Source of the DNA: Deinococcus yavapaiensis KR-236
GTDB taxonomy: Bacteria > Deinococcota > Deinococci > Deinococcales > Deinococcaceae
NCBI RefSeq assembly: GCF_003217515.1
Contig: NZ_QJSX01000011.1
Coordinates: 62,001 to 126,000, forward strand
Length of the DNA stretch: 64,000 bases
Reading direction: 5' to 3'
The translations under genes were made by a program, and so were the position numbers. This document shows, one piece after another, positions 1-8,285 of the stretch (positions within the stretch are counted from its first letter, which is position 1; every line of letters starts with the position of its first letter). The notes under the pieces are model-generated. The model was not told the origin of the DNA. It saw only the letters and a program-made list of their open reading frames with translations, and ran no database searches.

Positions 1-1142
1 GCGTTGATGAGCGTGCCGTCGACGGACACGATGACGTCTCCGCCGAGGCGCATCTGCACGTTGCGCGCCGGATTCACGACGCGTGTCCCGCCGCGCAAGC
101 CCGCTTTGGCGGCGGGCGAGCCGGGTGTGACCTGCCCGACGAGGAAGCCCGACGAGGGCAAGTTGTACTGGCGGCGCAGCGCCGAGCTGAGATCGGACAA
201 GTTCGCTGCGTCGACTTCGCCCGTCTGCGGGTCTTGCACCACGATGGCGGCCTGCACCCCGATGAGAGGGCGGCGGATGGTCTCCCCCGCCTGCAGTCTC
301 GGCAGCAGGCGCTTGGCGACGTTGATGGGAATCGCGAAGCCGATGCCCGCGAATTGCCCTTGACCGGTGACGGCGCCCGACGGCGAGATGATTTGCGAGT
401 TGATTCCGATCACTCGACCCGACGAGTCGAGCAGCGGACCGCCCGAGTTGCCGGGATTGATCGCCGCGTCGGTTTGAATGACGCGTTGCGGCACGGCCGT
501 CGGGTCCTCGCTCGTGGGCACGCCCACGGGAACGAGCCGATTGACGGCCGAGACGATGCCTTCGGTGACGGTGAAGTCGAAGTTGAAGGGCGCGCCCATC
601 GCGATGGCCTTCTGGCCGACTTGCACTTGGCTGCTGTCACCGAGCGGAATCGGCTTGACGAGGTTGCTCGGGACGTTCTGCGGCCGAATGAGCGCGAGGT
701 CGTAGGCGGCCGCCGTGCCGATCACGCGCGCCGGATACGTTCGCTGGCCGTTGAGCAGGCGAATCTCGATTTGGGAGGCCTCCCCGACGACGTGATAGTT
801 CGTGAGGATGTCACCCTTGTCGTTGACGAAGAAGCCGGACCCCGCACCCTGCTGAACTTGCTGACGCGGCGCACCGCCGAAGTATTGAGACAAGGGATCT
901 TGGGTGACGGCGACGGACGTGGTTCCGATGTACACGAGGCCCGGTTCGAAGCGCTTGACGATGTCGACGGTGTTGCGCTCGTTCTCCAAGCGGGCGCGGT
1001 CCTCGTTGATGGGCGCGGCGCGTTCCTGATTCTGGGTCGTCGAAGGAGACTGAGCGTTGCCGAGCGGAATGGAGTCGCGAAAGATCGTCGCGCCCAGTCC
1101 GAGAGCGACGAGGACGGCGAGAACGGTCAGGCCTGGCTTCAT
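1..1142 (-). CDS. HtrA/DegP-type trypsin-like serine protease (3' end outside window)
   Basis: Read on the minus strand from the ATG at 1142 (MKPGLTVLAVLVALGLG); the reading frame stays open to base 1, so the C-terminus is missing. An N-terminal hydrophobic segment (residues about 3-17) is a signal anchor or signal peptide, placing the protease in the periplasm. The trypsin fold carries the full triad: His in TNYHVVGEA, Asp in AAYDLALI, Ser in NPGNSGGPLL. A PDZ domain begins near GFLVGQVTPGSPAAKAGLRGG and runs off the window edge. The family degrades misfolded envelope proteins, which fits a diderm Deinococcus envelope. Product class is secure; which HtrA paralogue it is cannot be said. Confidence 0.93.
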   Translation of the reverse strand, partial: MKPGLTVLAVLVALGLGATIFRDSIPLGNAQSPSTTQNQERAAPINEDRARLENERNTVDIVKRFEPGLVYIGTTSVAVTQDPLSQYFGGAPRQQVQQGAGSGFFVNDKGDILTNYHVVGEASQIEIRLLNGQRTYPARVIGTAAAYDLALIRPQNVPSNLVKPIPLGDSSQVQVGQKAIAMGAPFNFDFTVTEGIVSAVNRLVPVGVPTSEDPTAVPQRVIQTDAAINPGNSGGPLLDSSGRVIGINSQIISPSGAVTGQGQFAGIGFAIPINVAKRLLPRLQAGETIRRPLIGVQAAIVVQDPQTGEVDAANLSDLSSALRRQYNLPSSGFLVGQVTPGSPAAKAGLRGGTRVVNPARNVQMRLGGDVIVSVDGTLIN

Positions 1143-1278
1143 GGATTCATTGCACGCGAGCGACATGAAAGACGAAGGCGCGGCAGGATGAGAGTCGCTT
1201 CATACTTCTTACTACTTTTAAACTTGCCGTAGCCGAAGCGAAGAATGAGACAAGAAGACGGCATGCTAGGCTGCGGTC

Positions 1279-2358
1279 ATGATCGCGTACGTGATCAATC
1301 CAGGCTCCACGAGCACCAAACTCGCCCTCGCACGCATTCAGGGCAGCGAAACCCCCGACTTGCCGGGCAAGTTGCGTGTCACCCTCGAAAAACACGAGGT
1401 GAGCCACCCCGACCTCGGTGGCAGCCTCGAGGAACGGCTGCCTCGTGTCCGCGAGCTCGTCGCTCGCGCGACGCGCGATTGGCCCGCGCCGAGCGCGATC
1501 GTGGGACGCGGCGGACTTGTCGGTCCCGTCGCCGCCGGAACGTACCGCGTCACGTCGGAACTCGTCGCCTTTTCGCTCGCCTCGCCGTTCGGCGAGCACG
1601 CCAGCAATCTCGGCGCGGCCCTCGCCTTCGAGCTCGCGTCCCACCACGGTGTGCCCGCCTTCATCGTCGACCCTCCCACCGTCGACGAGTTGCTGCCCGA
1701 GGCGCGCGTGAGCGGCGTGGCGGGAATCGAACGGCAAAGTCGCTTCCACGCCCTCAACGCCCGCGCGGTCGCGCGGCGCGCGGCGCACGAAGTCGGCAAG
1801 CGCTTCCAAGACGCGCGCATCGTCGTCGCGCATCTCGGAGGCGGCGTGAGCGTCACGGCCTTCAAAGGCGGGCGGGCCATCGACACGACGGGCGCCTTGC
1901 TCGACGAGGGACCGTTTTCACCTCAGCGCGCCGGGACCATTCCCGTGCGTGGCTTGCTCGACCTCGTGTACTCCACGCCCCGTGAAGATTTGGAACGGCG
2001 CCTCACGCAGGACAGCGGCCTGAAGGGCCTCACGGGAACGGCCGATTTGCGCGAGTTGGAGCGGCGCGAGCGCACCGATGCCGACGTTCGCCTCGCGATC
2101 GAAGCGTTCGTGCACGCGGTCAGCAAGTCGATCGGCGCGTACAGCGCGATTCAAGGCCGACCGGACGCCATCGTCATGACGGGCGGCGTGGCCCGCTGGG
2201 AAGCGCTCGTGGACCGCGTCGAAGCGAACGTCGGCTGGATCGCGCCCGTCATGGTCTTCGCGGGTGAGCTCGAACTCGAAGCGCTCGCCGAAGGTGCGGG
2301 ACGCGTGCTGCTCGGCGTCGAAAGCGCGCACGAGTGGAAGCCCCGCGAGCGCGTCTGA
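1279..2358 (+). CDS. buk: Butyrate kinase
   Basis: A 359-residue ASKHA-fold kinase of the acetate/butyrate kinase family, which interconverts acyl phosphate + ADP and acid + ATP. The N-terminal INPGSTSTKLAL phosphate-binding motif, the central HLGGGVSVTAF motif and the C-terminal TGGVARWEAL motif are typical of butyrate rather than acetate kinases, as is the length (about 355 aa). A TAGGCT -10 element lies 6 nt before the ATG and there is no Shine-Dalgarno, so the mRNA is probably leaderless. The phosphotransbutyrylase gene follows 70 nt downstream; together they would handle branched-chain or butyryl acyl phosphates. Substrate preference (butyryl, isobutyryl, isovaleryl) cannot be read from sequence. 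Confidence 0.92.
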   Translation: MIAYVINPGSTSTKLALARIQGSETPDLPGKLRVTLEKHEVSHPDLGGSLEERLPRVRELVARATRDWPAPSAIVGRGGLVGPVAAGTYRVTSELVAFSLASPFGEHASNLGAALAFELASHHGVPAFIVDPPTVDELLPEARVSGVAGIERQSRFHALNARAVARRAAHEVGKRFQDARIVVAHLGGGVSVTAFKGGRAIDTTGALLDEGPFSPQRAGTIPVRGLLDLVYSTPREDLERRLTQDSGLKGLTGTADLRELERRERTDADVRLAIEAFVHAVSKSIGAYSAIQGRPDAIVMTGGVARWEALVDRVEANVGWIAPVMVFAGELELEALAEGAGRVLLGVESAHEWKPRERV

Positions 2359-2428
2359 AAGAACGCTTTGCTCGGTTCTCCGCGACGAACTACCCACGGC
2401 GCCTCACACCCTTGATACAGTGCCCTCG

Positions 2429-3391
2429 ATGACGAGCATCGACTTTCGCACCATCGAGCCGCTGAAATCCATCAGCGGTGTCGTGGACCTCGCGCGCCTC
2501 ATCGCGAACGTGCGGGGCCCCAAACGTGTCGCCGTGGCCGCCGCCGCCGATCCGCACGTTCTGTCCGCCGTGCACGAGGCCCGCATCGAAGGTCTCATTC
2601 GTCCTATCCTCTTCGGCGACCCCGACAAGATCGCCGCCGCCGCGCGGGAAGTGGGGCTCGACCTCTCCAAGGTGGACGTGCGGCCCGCCGCGAACAACGA
2701 CGCCGCCGCCGAAGCGGCCGTGAAGACCGTGTCGAGCGGCGAGGCCGACATCCTCATGAAGGGGCTGTTGGACACGGCGGTGCTGCTCCGCGCCGTTCTC
2801 AACAAAGAGTGGGGGCTTCGCACCGGCAGGCTCCTTTCGCACGTTCTCGCTTACGACGTGCCCGGCGCGGACTTCGGCCGACTCTTTTTCATGTCCGACG
2901 GTGCCATGAACATCGAGCCCGACCTCAAGGCGAAGATCCAAATCGTCGAGAACGCCGTGACGGTCGCGCACGCCGTCGGCATCGACCAGCCGAAGGTGGC
3001 GATGCTCGCCGCCGTGGAGGTGGTGAATCCCGACATGAGCACCGCCGTCGATGACGCGATCATCTCCAAGATGGGCGACCGCGGCCAAATCAAAGGCGCC
3101 CTCATCGACGGGCCGCTCGCACTCGACAACGCCGTGAGCGAGCACGCCGCGCACATCAAGAAGATCAACTCGCCCGTAGCAGGCAAGGCGGACATCCTCG
3201 TCGTGGACGACATCGACGTCGGCAACGTCTTCTACAAGACCCTGGTGTACTTCGCGAGGGCGCGCGTGGCGGGCATCATCATGGGCGCGAAGGCACCGAT
3301 CGTTCTCACGAGTCGCGCCGACTCGGAGGAGGCGAAATTCTACTCCGTCGCGCTCGCGTGCGTCCTCGCGGAGCGGCTGCAGTTCGTCTGA
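2429..3391 (+). CDS. ptb: Phosphate butyryltransferase
   Basis: A 320-residue phosphate acyltransferase of the Pta/Ptb family: acyl-CoA + Pi gives acyl phosphate + CoA, the partner reaction of the preceding butyrate kinase. Family signatures include GLLDTAVLLRAVL, the FMSDGAMNIEPDL segment and IDGPLALDNAVS. The frame is open further upstream, but TACAGT sits 7 nt before ATG 2429, a leaderless-type -10, and homology begins at MTSIDFRTIEPL, so this start is preferred. The order buk-ptb is the reverse of the usual ptb-buk order in Firmicutes. The stop codon overlaps the next start by one base. Confidence 0.9.
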   Translation: MTSIDFRTIEPLKSISGVVDLARLIANVRGPKRVAVAAAADPHVLSAVHEARIEGLIRPILFGDPDKIAAAAREVGLDLSKVDVRPAANNDAAAEAAVKTVSSGEADILMKGLLDTAVLLRAVLNKEWGLRTGRLLSHVLAYDVPGADFGRLFFMSDGAMNIEPDLKAKIQIVENAVTVAHAVGIDQPKVAMLAAVEVVNPDMSTAVDDAIISKMGDRGQIKGALIDGPLALDNAVSEHAAHIKKINSPVAGKADILVVDDIDVGNVFYKTLVYFARARVAGIIMGAKAPIVLTSRADSEEAKFYSVALACVLAERLQFV

Positions 3392-3768
3392 TGGCCAAGG
3401 GAGCGCGCCGCCAGCATCGACCCGCCACGCCTTTGAGAGCGACGAGCATGTGGCGGGTCGATCAAGTGTTTTTGACGTACAAAGGTGGACGCGTCGAAGT
3501 CGTCGCCAGCCTCGTGAACGACGACGGCGGCCTGCGCAACCTCTCCGTCATCGCGCCCACGAAGGACCCGAAGGAAGCCGTGGAGCACGCCGCGCGCTTC
3601 ATCGCCGGGAAAGGCAACGTGTACCGCGCGTGGGGCGCGCGCATTCGCTGGGCCAAGCAGCAGGCCAGCACCGAGCAGGACGCCCTCATCCGCGATCTGC
3701 ACCTCGAGGAGGCGTTTTTGGAAGCTTTCGAGGAAACGCTCGACGAGGTGCGCGACCGGATGCGCTGA
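3391..3768 (+). CDS. Hypothetical protein coupled to ptb
   Basis: Unrecognised protein of 125 aa if translation starts at the ATG overlapping the ptb stop (TGATG at 3389-3393), or 106 aa if it starts at ATG 3448 (MWRVDQVFLTYKGG). The second start looks like the natural beginning of a domain because the first 19 residues are basic and low complexity. The body is a mixed alpha/beta sequence with a helical charged C-terminus (LEEAFLEAFEETLDEVRDRM). No signal peptide, membrane segment or catalytic motif is visible. The overlap implies co-translation with ptb. Function is unknown. Confidence 0.7.
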   Translation: MAKGARRQHRPATPLRATSMWRVDQVFLTYKGGRVEVVASLVNDDGGLRNLSVIAPTKDPKEAVEHAARFIAGKGNVYRAWGARIRWAKQQASTEQDALIRDLHLEEAFLEAFEETLDEVRDRMR

Positions 3769-3774
3769 CGTTCT

Positions 3775-4212
3775 TCAGAGGTCTTGTGCTTCGAGCTTCG
3801 CCCAGCGCTGCGGAACGACTTCGCGCAGCCATTCCACGGGATCGTCGGTGTTCGTCCCGGGCGTGAAGAGCTTGCCGACGCCGAGTTCCTCCAACTTCGG
3901 CAGGTCCTGGTCAGGAATGATGCCGCCGCCGAAAAGGATGACGTCCTGCGCGCCGCGTTCTTGCAAGAGGGCCTTGACTTCACGAAAGTAGTGCATGTGC
4001 GCTCCCGATAAGACCGAGAGGCCGATGGCGTCCACGTCTTCTTGCAAAGCGGCGTTCACGATCATCTCGGCCGTTTGCCGCAAGCCCGTGTAGATGACTT
4101 CCATCCCGGCGTCGCGTAACGCGCGGGCGATGACCTTGGCGCCCCGGTCGTGCCCGTCCATGCCGGGCTTGGCGATGAGAACGCGAATCGGACGTGAGTG
4201 GGAAGTTGTCAT
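3775..4212 (-). CDS. Stand-alone cobalamin-binding domain protein (methylmalonyl-CoA mutase small-domain type)
   Basis: A 145-residue protein starting [26 protein letters not shown]. It shows the B12-binding signature DGHDRG (the DxHxxG motif that supplies the lower axial His), the SVLSGAH segment and the [10 protein letters not shown] loop of the Rossmann-like cobalamin domain. This is the mutase C-terminal domain without its catalytic TIM barrel, so it would be the small subunit of a split methylmalonyl/ethylmalonyl/isobutyryl-CoA mutase whose large subunit lies elsewhere. The frame extends upstream to 4317, but those residues are not domain-like. A TACAAT sits 9 nt before the ATG. It converges on the ptb-linked hypothetical gene. 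Confidence 0.88.
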   Translation of the reverse strand: MTTSHSRPIRVLIAKPGMDGHDRGAKVIARALRDAGMEVIYTGLRQTAEMIVNAALQEDVDAIGLSVLSGAHMHYFREVKALLQERGAQDVILFGGGIIPDQDLPKLEELGVGKLFTPGTNTDDPVEWLREVVPQRWAKLEAQDL

Positions 4213-4435
4213 GACGACGTCATTGTAAAGCCGAACGACCGTTAGTGAAGTCACCGACGTGAAGTTTCGGTCGGTGGAACGTTCCCGCGTGCCACGTGGT
4301 CTCCGAAGCTCCTCCATAAGTCGGCTGCGAGGTTCGCCGCCACGTTCGATACGGTCCGACTTGCAAGCCTCGAAGCTTCAGGCGCGGCGTCGTCCCCGCC
4401 GTCGCTTCGTGTGAAGCGGGCGTTGGACGACTCGG

Positions 4436-5050
4436 TCATGCGATGCGCGTCAGGACAGCCAGTTCGCGTGCGAGGTTGTGTCGGGCCGGACCTTCCAACA
4501 CAACGAACAGGCTCGTCGTTTGATACAGGCGGTCACGAGCCAGAAATTCTTCGAGCACTCGCCCGCGTCCCGCACGATACTCCTCGTCGGGAACCCAGGC
4601 GTACTCTCGGCGAATGGCGCGGGCATAGACGTCGTAACGCTCGCTCGGACTGCCCAAGATGGCGAGGTCCGCGTCGAGCAGGGCGCGCGTGTCAGGATCG
4701 TGCGTCGGGCCGTGACGCTTCGTCGCCAGAATCAGGGCGGCGACCTTTTCGACGCGCTCGAACGCTAAACCCGACTTTGAAAGGTTCGCCACGGCGAGGT
4801 CCGCGCTTCGTTCCTCGTTGTCGCTCGCACGAGAATCGTACACGGCGTCGTGAAACCACGCGGCGAGCGTCACGGCGAGCGGGTCCTGCAACGGCAAGCG
4901 GTCGAGCGCGTTCAGAACATCGAGGACATGAGAGAGATCGTGGTACGCCCGGTGCGGTTCGGCGTAGCGGGCCACGAGTTCGGCGAACAATTCCGGTTGG
5001 CGACCGAGTCGTGACTCGACGTCCATCCAGCGGGATCGCGCGTCCGTCAT
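4436..5050 (-). CDS. HD-domain metal-dependent phosphohydrolase (COG4339-like)
   Basis: About 204 residues with an HD-superfamily core: AYHDLSHVLDVL near residue 40, the paired WFHDAVYD near residue 67 and a later conserved Asp in LLDADLAILG. This matches the 'predicted metal-dependent HD superfamily phosphohydrolase' family; the substrate is unknown. The start is taken at the second ATG (5050), which has an AAGG six bases upstream; an ATG at 5056 is also in frame but too close to it. The gene is divergent from trpS with overlapping promoter space. The 223 nt between it and the B12 protein contain no recognisable gene. Confidence 0.82.
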   Translation of the reverse strand: MTDARSRWMDVESRLGRQPELFAELVARYAEPHRAYHDLSHVLDVLNALDRLPLQDPLAVTLAAWFHDAVYDSRASDNEERSADLAVANLSKSGLAFERVEKVAALILATKRHGPTHDPDTRALLDADLAILGSPSERYDVYARAIRREYAWVPDEEYRAGRGRVLEEFLARDRLYQTTSLFVVLEGPARHNLARELAVLTRIA

Positions 5051-5084
5051 ATGCACCTTGTCAGCTTAACGCGCTCCACGTCGC

Positions 5085-5096
5085 TATAATCCTGCC
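5085..5096 (+). promoter_or_regulatory. trpS leaderless promoter -10 (TATAAT)
   Basis: A perfect TATAAT at 5085-5090 is followed by only six bases (CCTGCC) before the trpS ATG. There is no Shine-Dalgarno, so transcription should begin at or near the start codon. This is the clearest example of the leaderless layout repeated across the window. Confidence 0.75.
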
Positions 5097-6122
5097 ATGA
5101 CGCGTGTGTTCTCCGGCATTCAGCCGACGGGTGACATCCACATCGGCAATTACTTCGGTGCCGTGCAAAATTACGTGAAACTCGGACAACAGTTCGGCAA
5201 GGACGCCATCTACTGCATCGTGGATTTGCACGCCTTGACCAATCCCGCCGCTTACGACCCGGCCCTGCTCACGCAACGCACGCACGAGGCGACGCTCGTG
5301 AACATGGCGGCGGGCCTCGACCCCGAGAACGTGATCCTGTTCGTTCAAAGCCACGTGCGTGACCACGTGGAACTGGGCTGGATCTTCACGACGCTCACCC
5401 CGGTCGGGGAACTCGAGCGCATGACGCAGTACAAGGACAAGGCGAGCACCCTCGAGAGCGTCCCGGCGGGCCTCTTGATGTACCCGGTGCTGCAAGCGGC
5501 GGACATTTTGCTGTACAAGGCAGACACGGTGCCCGTCGGCGAGGACCAAGAGCAGCACATCGAGCTCACCCGAGAAGTCGCGCGGCGCTTCAACAACACC
5601 TTCGGCGCGACGTTCCCCGAACCGAAGTCAGTGCACGCCAAAAACGCGCTTCGCGTGCCGGGCATCGACGGGCAAGGCAAGATGAGCAAGTCGAAGGGCA
5701 ACACCATCGGCGTGCTCGAAGACATGGAGAGCATTTGGCAGAAGGTGCGGCCCGCACCGACCGATCCGGCGCGCGTTCGGCGGTCGGATCCCGGCGATCC
5801 CGACAAGTGCCTCATCGGCGATTATCACAAGCTGTTCAGCGACGACGAGACCATCGTGAAGGTCTACGAGGGCTGCCGCACGGCGGGCATCGGTTGCGTG
5901 GACTGCAAGAAGATGTTGATGCCGGGCGTCGAGCGCACCCTGGTGCCGATCCAAGACCGAGCGTCGGCGTTGCGGCGCGACTCGGACGCGGTGCGAGGCG
6001 CGTTGGAGCGCGGCGCGAACGAGGCGCGCGCGATTGCCGAGCGCACGATGAGCGAAGTGAACGATAAGGTGGGCTTTTACCGCCTCGGTCGACTCGCCGA
6101 GACGACCGCCTCGACGAAGTGA
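5097..6122 (+). CDS. trpS: Tryptophanyl-tRNA synthetase with four-Cys motif
   Basis: A 341-residue class Ic synthetase charging tRNA(Trp). The HIGH-type motif is PTGDIHIGN (residues 10-18) and the KMSKS loop is at 195-199. Residues C238, C260, C267 and C270 form C-x21-C-x6-C-x2-C, almost the spacing of the [4Fe-4S]-binding motif described in Thermotoga maritima TrpRS. The leaderless-type TATAAT defines the start. The stop overlaps the GTG of scpA (GTGA), so the two are co-transcribed. Confidence 0.95.
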   Translation: MTRVFSGIQPTGDIHIGNYFGAVQNYVKLGQQFGKDAIYCIVDLHALTNPAAYDPALLTQRTHEATLVNMAAGLDPENVILFVQSHVRDHVELGWIFTTLTPVGELERMTQYKDKASTLESVPAGLLMYPVLQAADILLYKADTVPVGEDQEQHIELTREVARRFNNTFGATFPEPKSVHAKNALRVPGIDGQGKMSKSKGNTIGVLEDMESIWQKVRPAPTDPARVRRSDPGDPDKCLIGDYHKLFSDDETIVKVYEGCRTAGIGCVDCKKMLMPGVERTLVPIQDRASALRRDSDAVRGALERGANEARAIAERTMSEVNDKVGFYRLGRLAETTASTK

Positions 6123-6919
6123 CGATCCTTCAAGCCGACTTTCCTAGAGCCGACGTACCGCAGGCGACGTGGGTCGAGTTGCCCGCGTTTCGCGGCACGC
6201 TGCTCGAACTCGCGTCCGCTTTGCGGAGCGGGCGTGTGCCGCCCGAGGACGTGCCGTTGCTGGACCTCACGCGGCGCGTCCTCGCCCGCGTGGAAGCTCT
6301 GCGAGCGGCGCAGCCCGACGCGGCTTGCGAGGTGTTGCCCCTTCTCGCAGGTGTGATCGCCTTGAAGGCGAAGCTGCTCCTGCCGCCCGCGCCGACCCCT
6401 GAGGATTTCGACGACGAGGGCGAGGGGGATTTCTCGAACGACGTGACGAGCGGCGTGGAAACCTTGGCGGATCTCGACGCCCTCGTGAGCTTTCTGCAAG
6501 CACGCCGCGTGGAACGTGCGGGTGTGGTGGCGGCGCGGCCGCTCGACCTCGGCTTGCCGAGGCGTGAACGCAAGGCGCCGCCCGGTACGCTCGCGAAGCT
6601 CGTGAAGGCGGCGCGCGCGGCGGTTCGCGACGTGACGGTGCCGCTTCTCGCGCACGACCGCACCACCTTGCGCGACGCCCTCGTGTCGCTTCGGGCGTAC
6701 GCGACGCGCTTGAGACGCTTCGTCTTCGGCGCCATCACCGTGCACGACTGGGCAGAGCGCACGACGTACTTCACGGCGCTTTTGGAGGGCGTCAAGGACG
6801 GCGAGTTCGAGGTGACGCAGGAAGCGCCGTTCGGGCCGATCGAGGTGGAGACGCGTTCCGTGCGAGACGACGCCCACGAGCCGGACGTGCGCGCGGCGGA
6901 CGCGACTTCTTCGACTTGA
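6119..6919 (+). CDS. scpA: Segregation and condensation protein A
   Basis: A 266-residue kleisin of the SMC-ScpA-ScpB condensin complex that compacts and segregates the chromosome. The N-terminal helix region FRGTLLELASALRSGRV / VPLLDLTRRVLARVEAL and the LAGVIALKAKLLLPP segment are ScpA hallmarks, followed by an acidic linker (DDEGEGDFSND) and a C-terminal winged-helix region. It starts with GTG overlapping the trpS stop by four bases, so expression is translationally coupled. scpB is not adjacent in this window. Confidence 0.85.
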   Translation: MTILQADFPRADVPQATWVELPAFRGTLLELASALRSGRVPPEDVPLLDLTRRVLARVEALRAAQPDAACEVLPLLAGVIALKAKLLLPPAPTPEDFDDEGEGDFSNDVTSGVETLADLDALVSFLQARRVERAGVVAARPLDLGLPRRERKAPPGTLAKLVKAARAAVRDVTVPLLAHDRTTLRDALVSLRAYATRLRRFVFGAITVHDWAERTTYFTALLEGVKDGEFEVTQEAPFGPIEVETRSVRDDAHEPDVRAADATSST

Positions 6920-6937
6920 GGTCGCGAATTCGGCCGA

Positions 6938-7564
6938 TCACTGTTCGAGGACGTCGATTCCCGCTTCGCGCGCCCGTTGCGGTGCCGTGTCGACGCCTTG
7001 CCCGACGATGCGCATCACGAAGCGGCGGTGGCCGTCCTTGTGGCCGACGGTGGCGAGCGAGATGATGTTGCTGGGCTGCACGACCGACGTGGCGCGTGCG
7101 AGGCTGCCCGGCACGTCGGGCATGACGAAGGTGAGGCGGCGCCCGCCTTCCTTCAGACCCATGATTTCGATGAACGCGCGCAAGATATCGGTGATGGTGA
7201 TGATGCCCGAGACGTGTCCGAAGTCGTCGAGAACCGGCATTCCGCCGACGTCGTGTTCTTGCATGCGCAGGGCCGCGTCCTCCATGTACTCGCCTTCGAC
7301 GGCGGTAACGACGGGCCTCGCCATGACTTCCGACACGGTGAGCTTGGACAGCAAGTAGTTGAGCTCCCACACGCTGAGGGTCGTGGCCTTGCTCGGCATG
7401 GCGTCCTTGAGGTCCTTGCGCGTGACGATTCCGATCAAGCGTCCGCCCTCCATCACGGGCAGACGGCGAAACCCTCGCTCCTTGAGAATCTTGAGGGCGT
7501 CGAGGACCGCCGTGTCGGGCGTGACGGTCACAGGATTCGCGGTCATCCAATCGCGTACGAGCAT
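6938..7564 (-). CDS. Tandem CBS-domain protein with C-terminal ACT-like domain
   Basis: A 208-residue protein with two CBS motifs (about residues 1-60, beginning [15 protein letters not shown]; and 77-135, [14 protein letters not shown]) and a C-terminal ACT-like segment ([17 protein letters not shown] onward). This AcuB-like layout is usually a nucleotide- or amino-acid-sensing regulatory module; the partner is unknown. TAAGAT lies six bases before the ATG with no Shine-Dalgarno, indicating a leaderless transcript. It converges with scpA. Confidence 0.86.
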   Translation of the reverse strand: MLVRDWMTANPVTVTPDTAVLDALKILKERGFRRLPVMEGGRLIGIVTRKDLKDAMPSKATTLSVWELNYLLSKLTVSEVMARPVVTAVEGEYMEDAALRMQEHDVGGMPVLDDFGHVSGIITITDILRAFIEIMGLKEGGRRLTFVMPDVPGSLARATSVVQPSNIISLATVGHKDGHRRFVMRIVGQGVDTAPQRAREAGIDVLEQ

Positions 7565-7667
7565 GCGGCCATCTTAGCCGAGGACCGGTGACCCCCTCGC
7601 ACAGCAGCTGACGAGCTTCTGAAATCAAGTTCACAATGCTCAAAAAGTGCGTGCTAAACTCGCCCTC

Positions 7668-8159
7668 ATGAAAGTCGCCAAGTTGCTGCCTCTCGCCGCC
7701 GCCACGGGCCTCGCGCTCGTGACGCTCGCCCCGCACGCCCAAACCGCGGCGCCGCAAAAAATCGGTTTCGTCAACGTGGAAGCGGTGTACAACGCTCACC
7801 CGGGCTGGGCCACCTTCCAAAAAGCCCGAACGGACGCGGCCGCGAAGCTCAAGCCGACCGAGGACCAAATTCGCGCGCTTCAGGCGAAGGGAACCAACAT
7901 CTCCGCGCAAGAGCGTCAGACGCTCGACACGCTCGTCAAGACGTACCAAAGCACGCAGCAGCAGCTCACGGACGACATCAACAAGCGCCTCTCCCCCATC
8001 GACGAAGACGTCAACAAGGCGATCGCGGCCACCGCGAAATCGCAGGGCTTCACGGTCGTCATGAACCGCGCGGTCGCGGCGAGCAGCCAACTCGTGATTT
8101 ACGCCGACGAGCAGACGACCGACTTCACGCAAGCGGTCGTTAACCAGATCAAGAAGTAA
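7668..8159 (+). CDS. OmpH/Skp-family periplasmic chaperone-like protein (copy 1)
   Basis: A 163-residue protein with a signal peptide (MKVAKLLPLAAATGLALVTLAPHAQ, cleavage after the Ala-rich region) and the Skp/OmpH core starting KIGFVNVEAVYNAHPGW, then a Gln/Lys-rich coiled coil and the closing strand VVMNRAVAASSQLVIYADE..TDFTQAV. Skp-type trimers hold unfolded outer-membrane proteins in the periplasm. The frame is open from 7647, but TAAACT 7 nt before ATG 7668 and the signal peptide fix this start. A paralogue follows, separated by a strong hairpin. Confidence 0.9.
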   Translation: MKVAKLLPLAAATGLALVTLAPHAQTAAPQKIGFVNVEAVYNAHPGWATFQKARTDAAAKLKPTEDQIRALQAKGTNISAQERQTLDTLVKTYQSTQQQLTDDINKRLSPIDEDVNKAIAATAKSQGFTVVMNRAVAASSQLVIYADEQTTDFTQAVVNQIKK

Positions 8160-8245
8160 TTCGAGTCGTTCGCTCAGTCCGGGTGGATACATTCGGAGGC
8201 CGGAGCGGCGATTTCGCCCCTCGCTCGGGGAAATGCTCGCATCGT

Positions 8246-8275
8246 CACCCCCGCCGCTCGCGGGGGTGCGTTTTT
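8246..8275 (+). terminator. Intrinsic terminator/attenuator between the two Skp-like genes
   Basis: Stem CACCCCC (8246-8252) pairs with GGGGGTG (8262-8268) and is followed by TTTTT (8271-8275). The next bases, AGGAGG, are the ribosome-binding site of the second Skp-like gene, which begins 11 nt after the T-run. No promoter is obvious between the hairpin and that gene, so it probably acts as a partial terminator. Confidence 0.8.
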
Positions 8276-8285
8276 AGGAGGACTT

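Noticed and set aside
4213..4435. Possible small gene between the B12-binding protein and the HD protein
   Set aside because: Short frames exist on both strands but none has a ribosome-binding site, leaderless -10 or family-like sequence.
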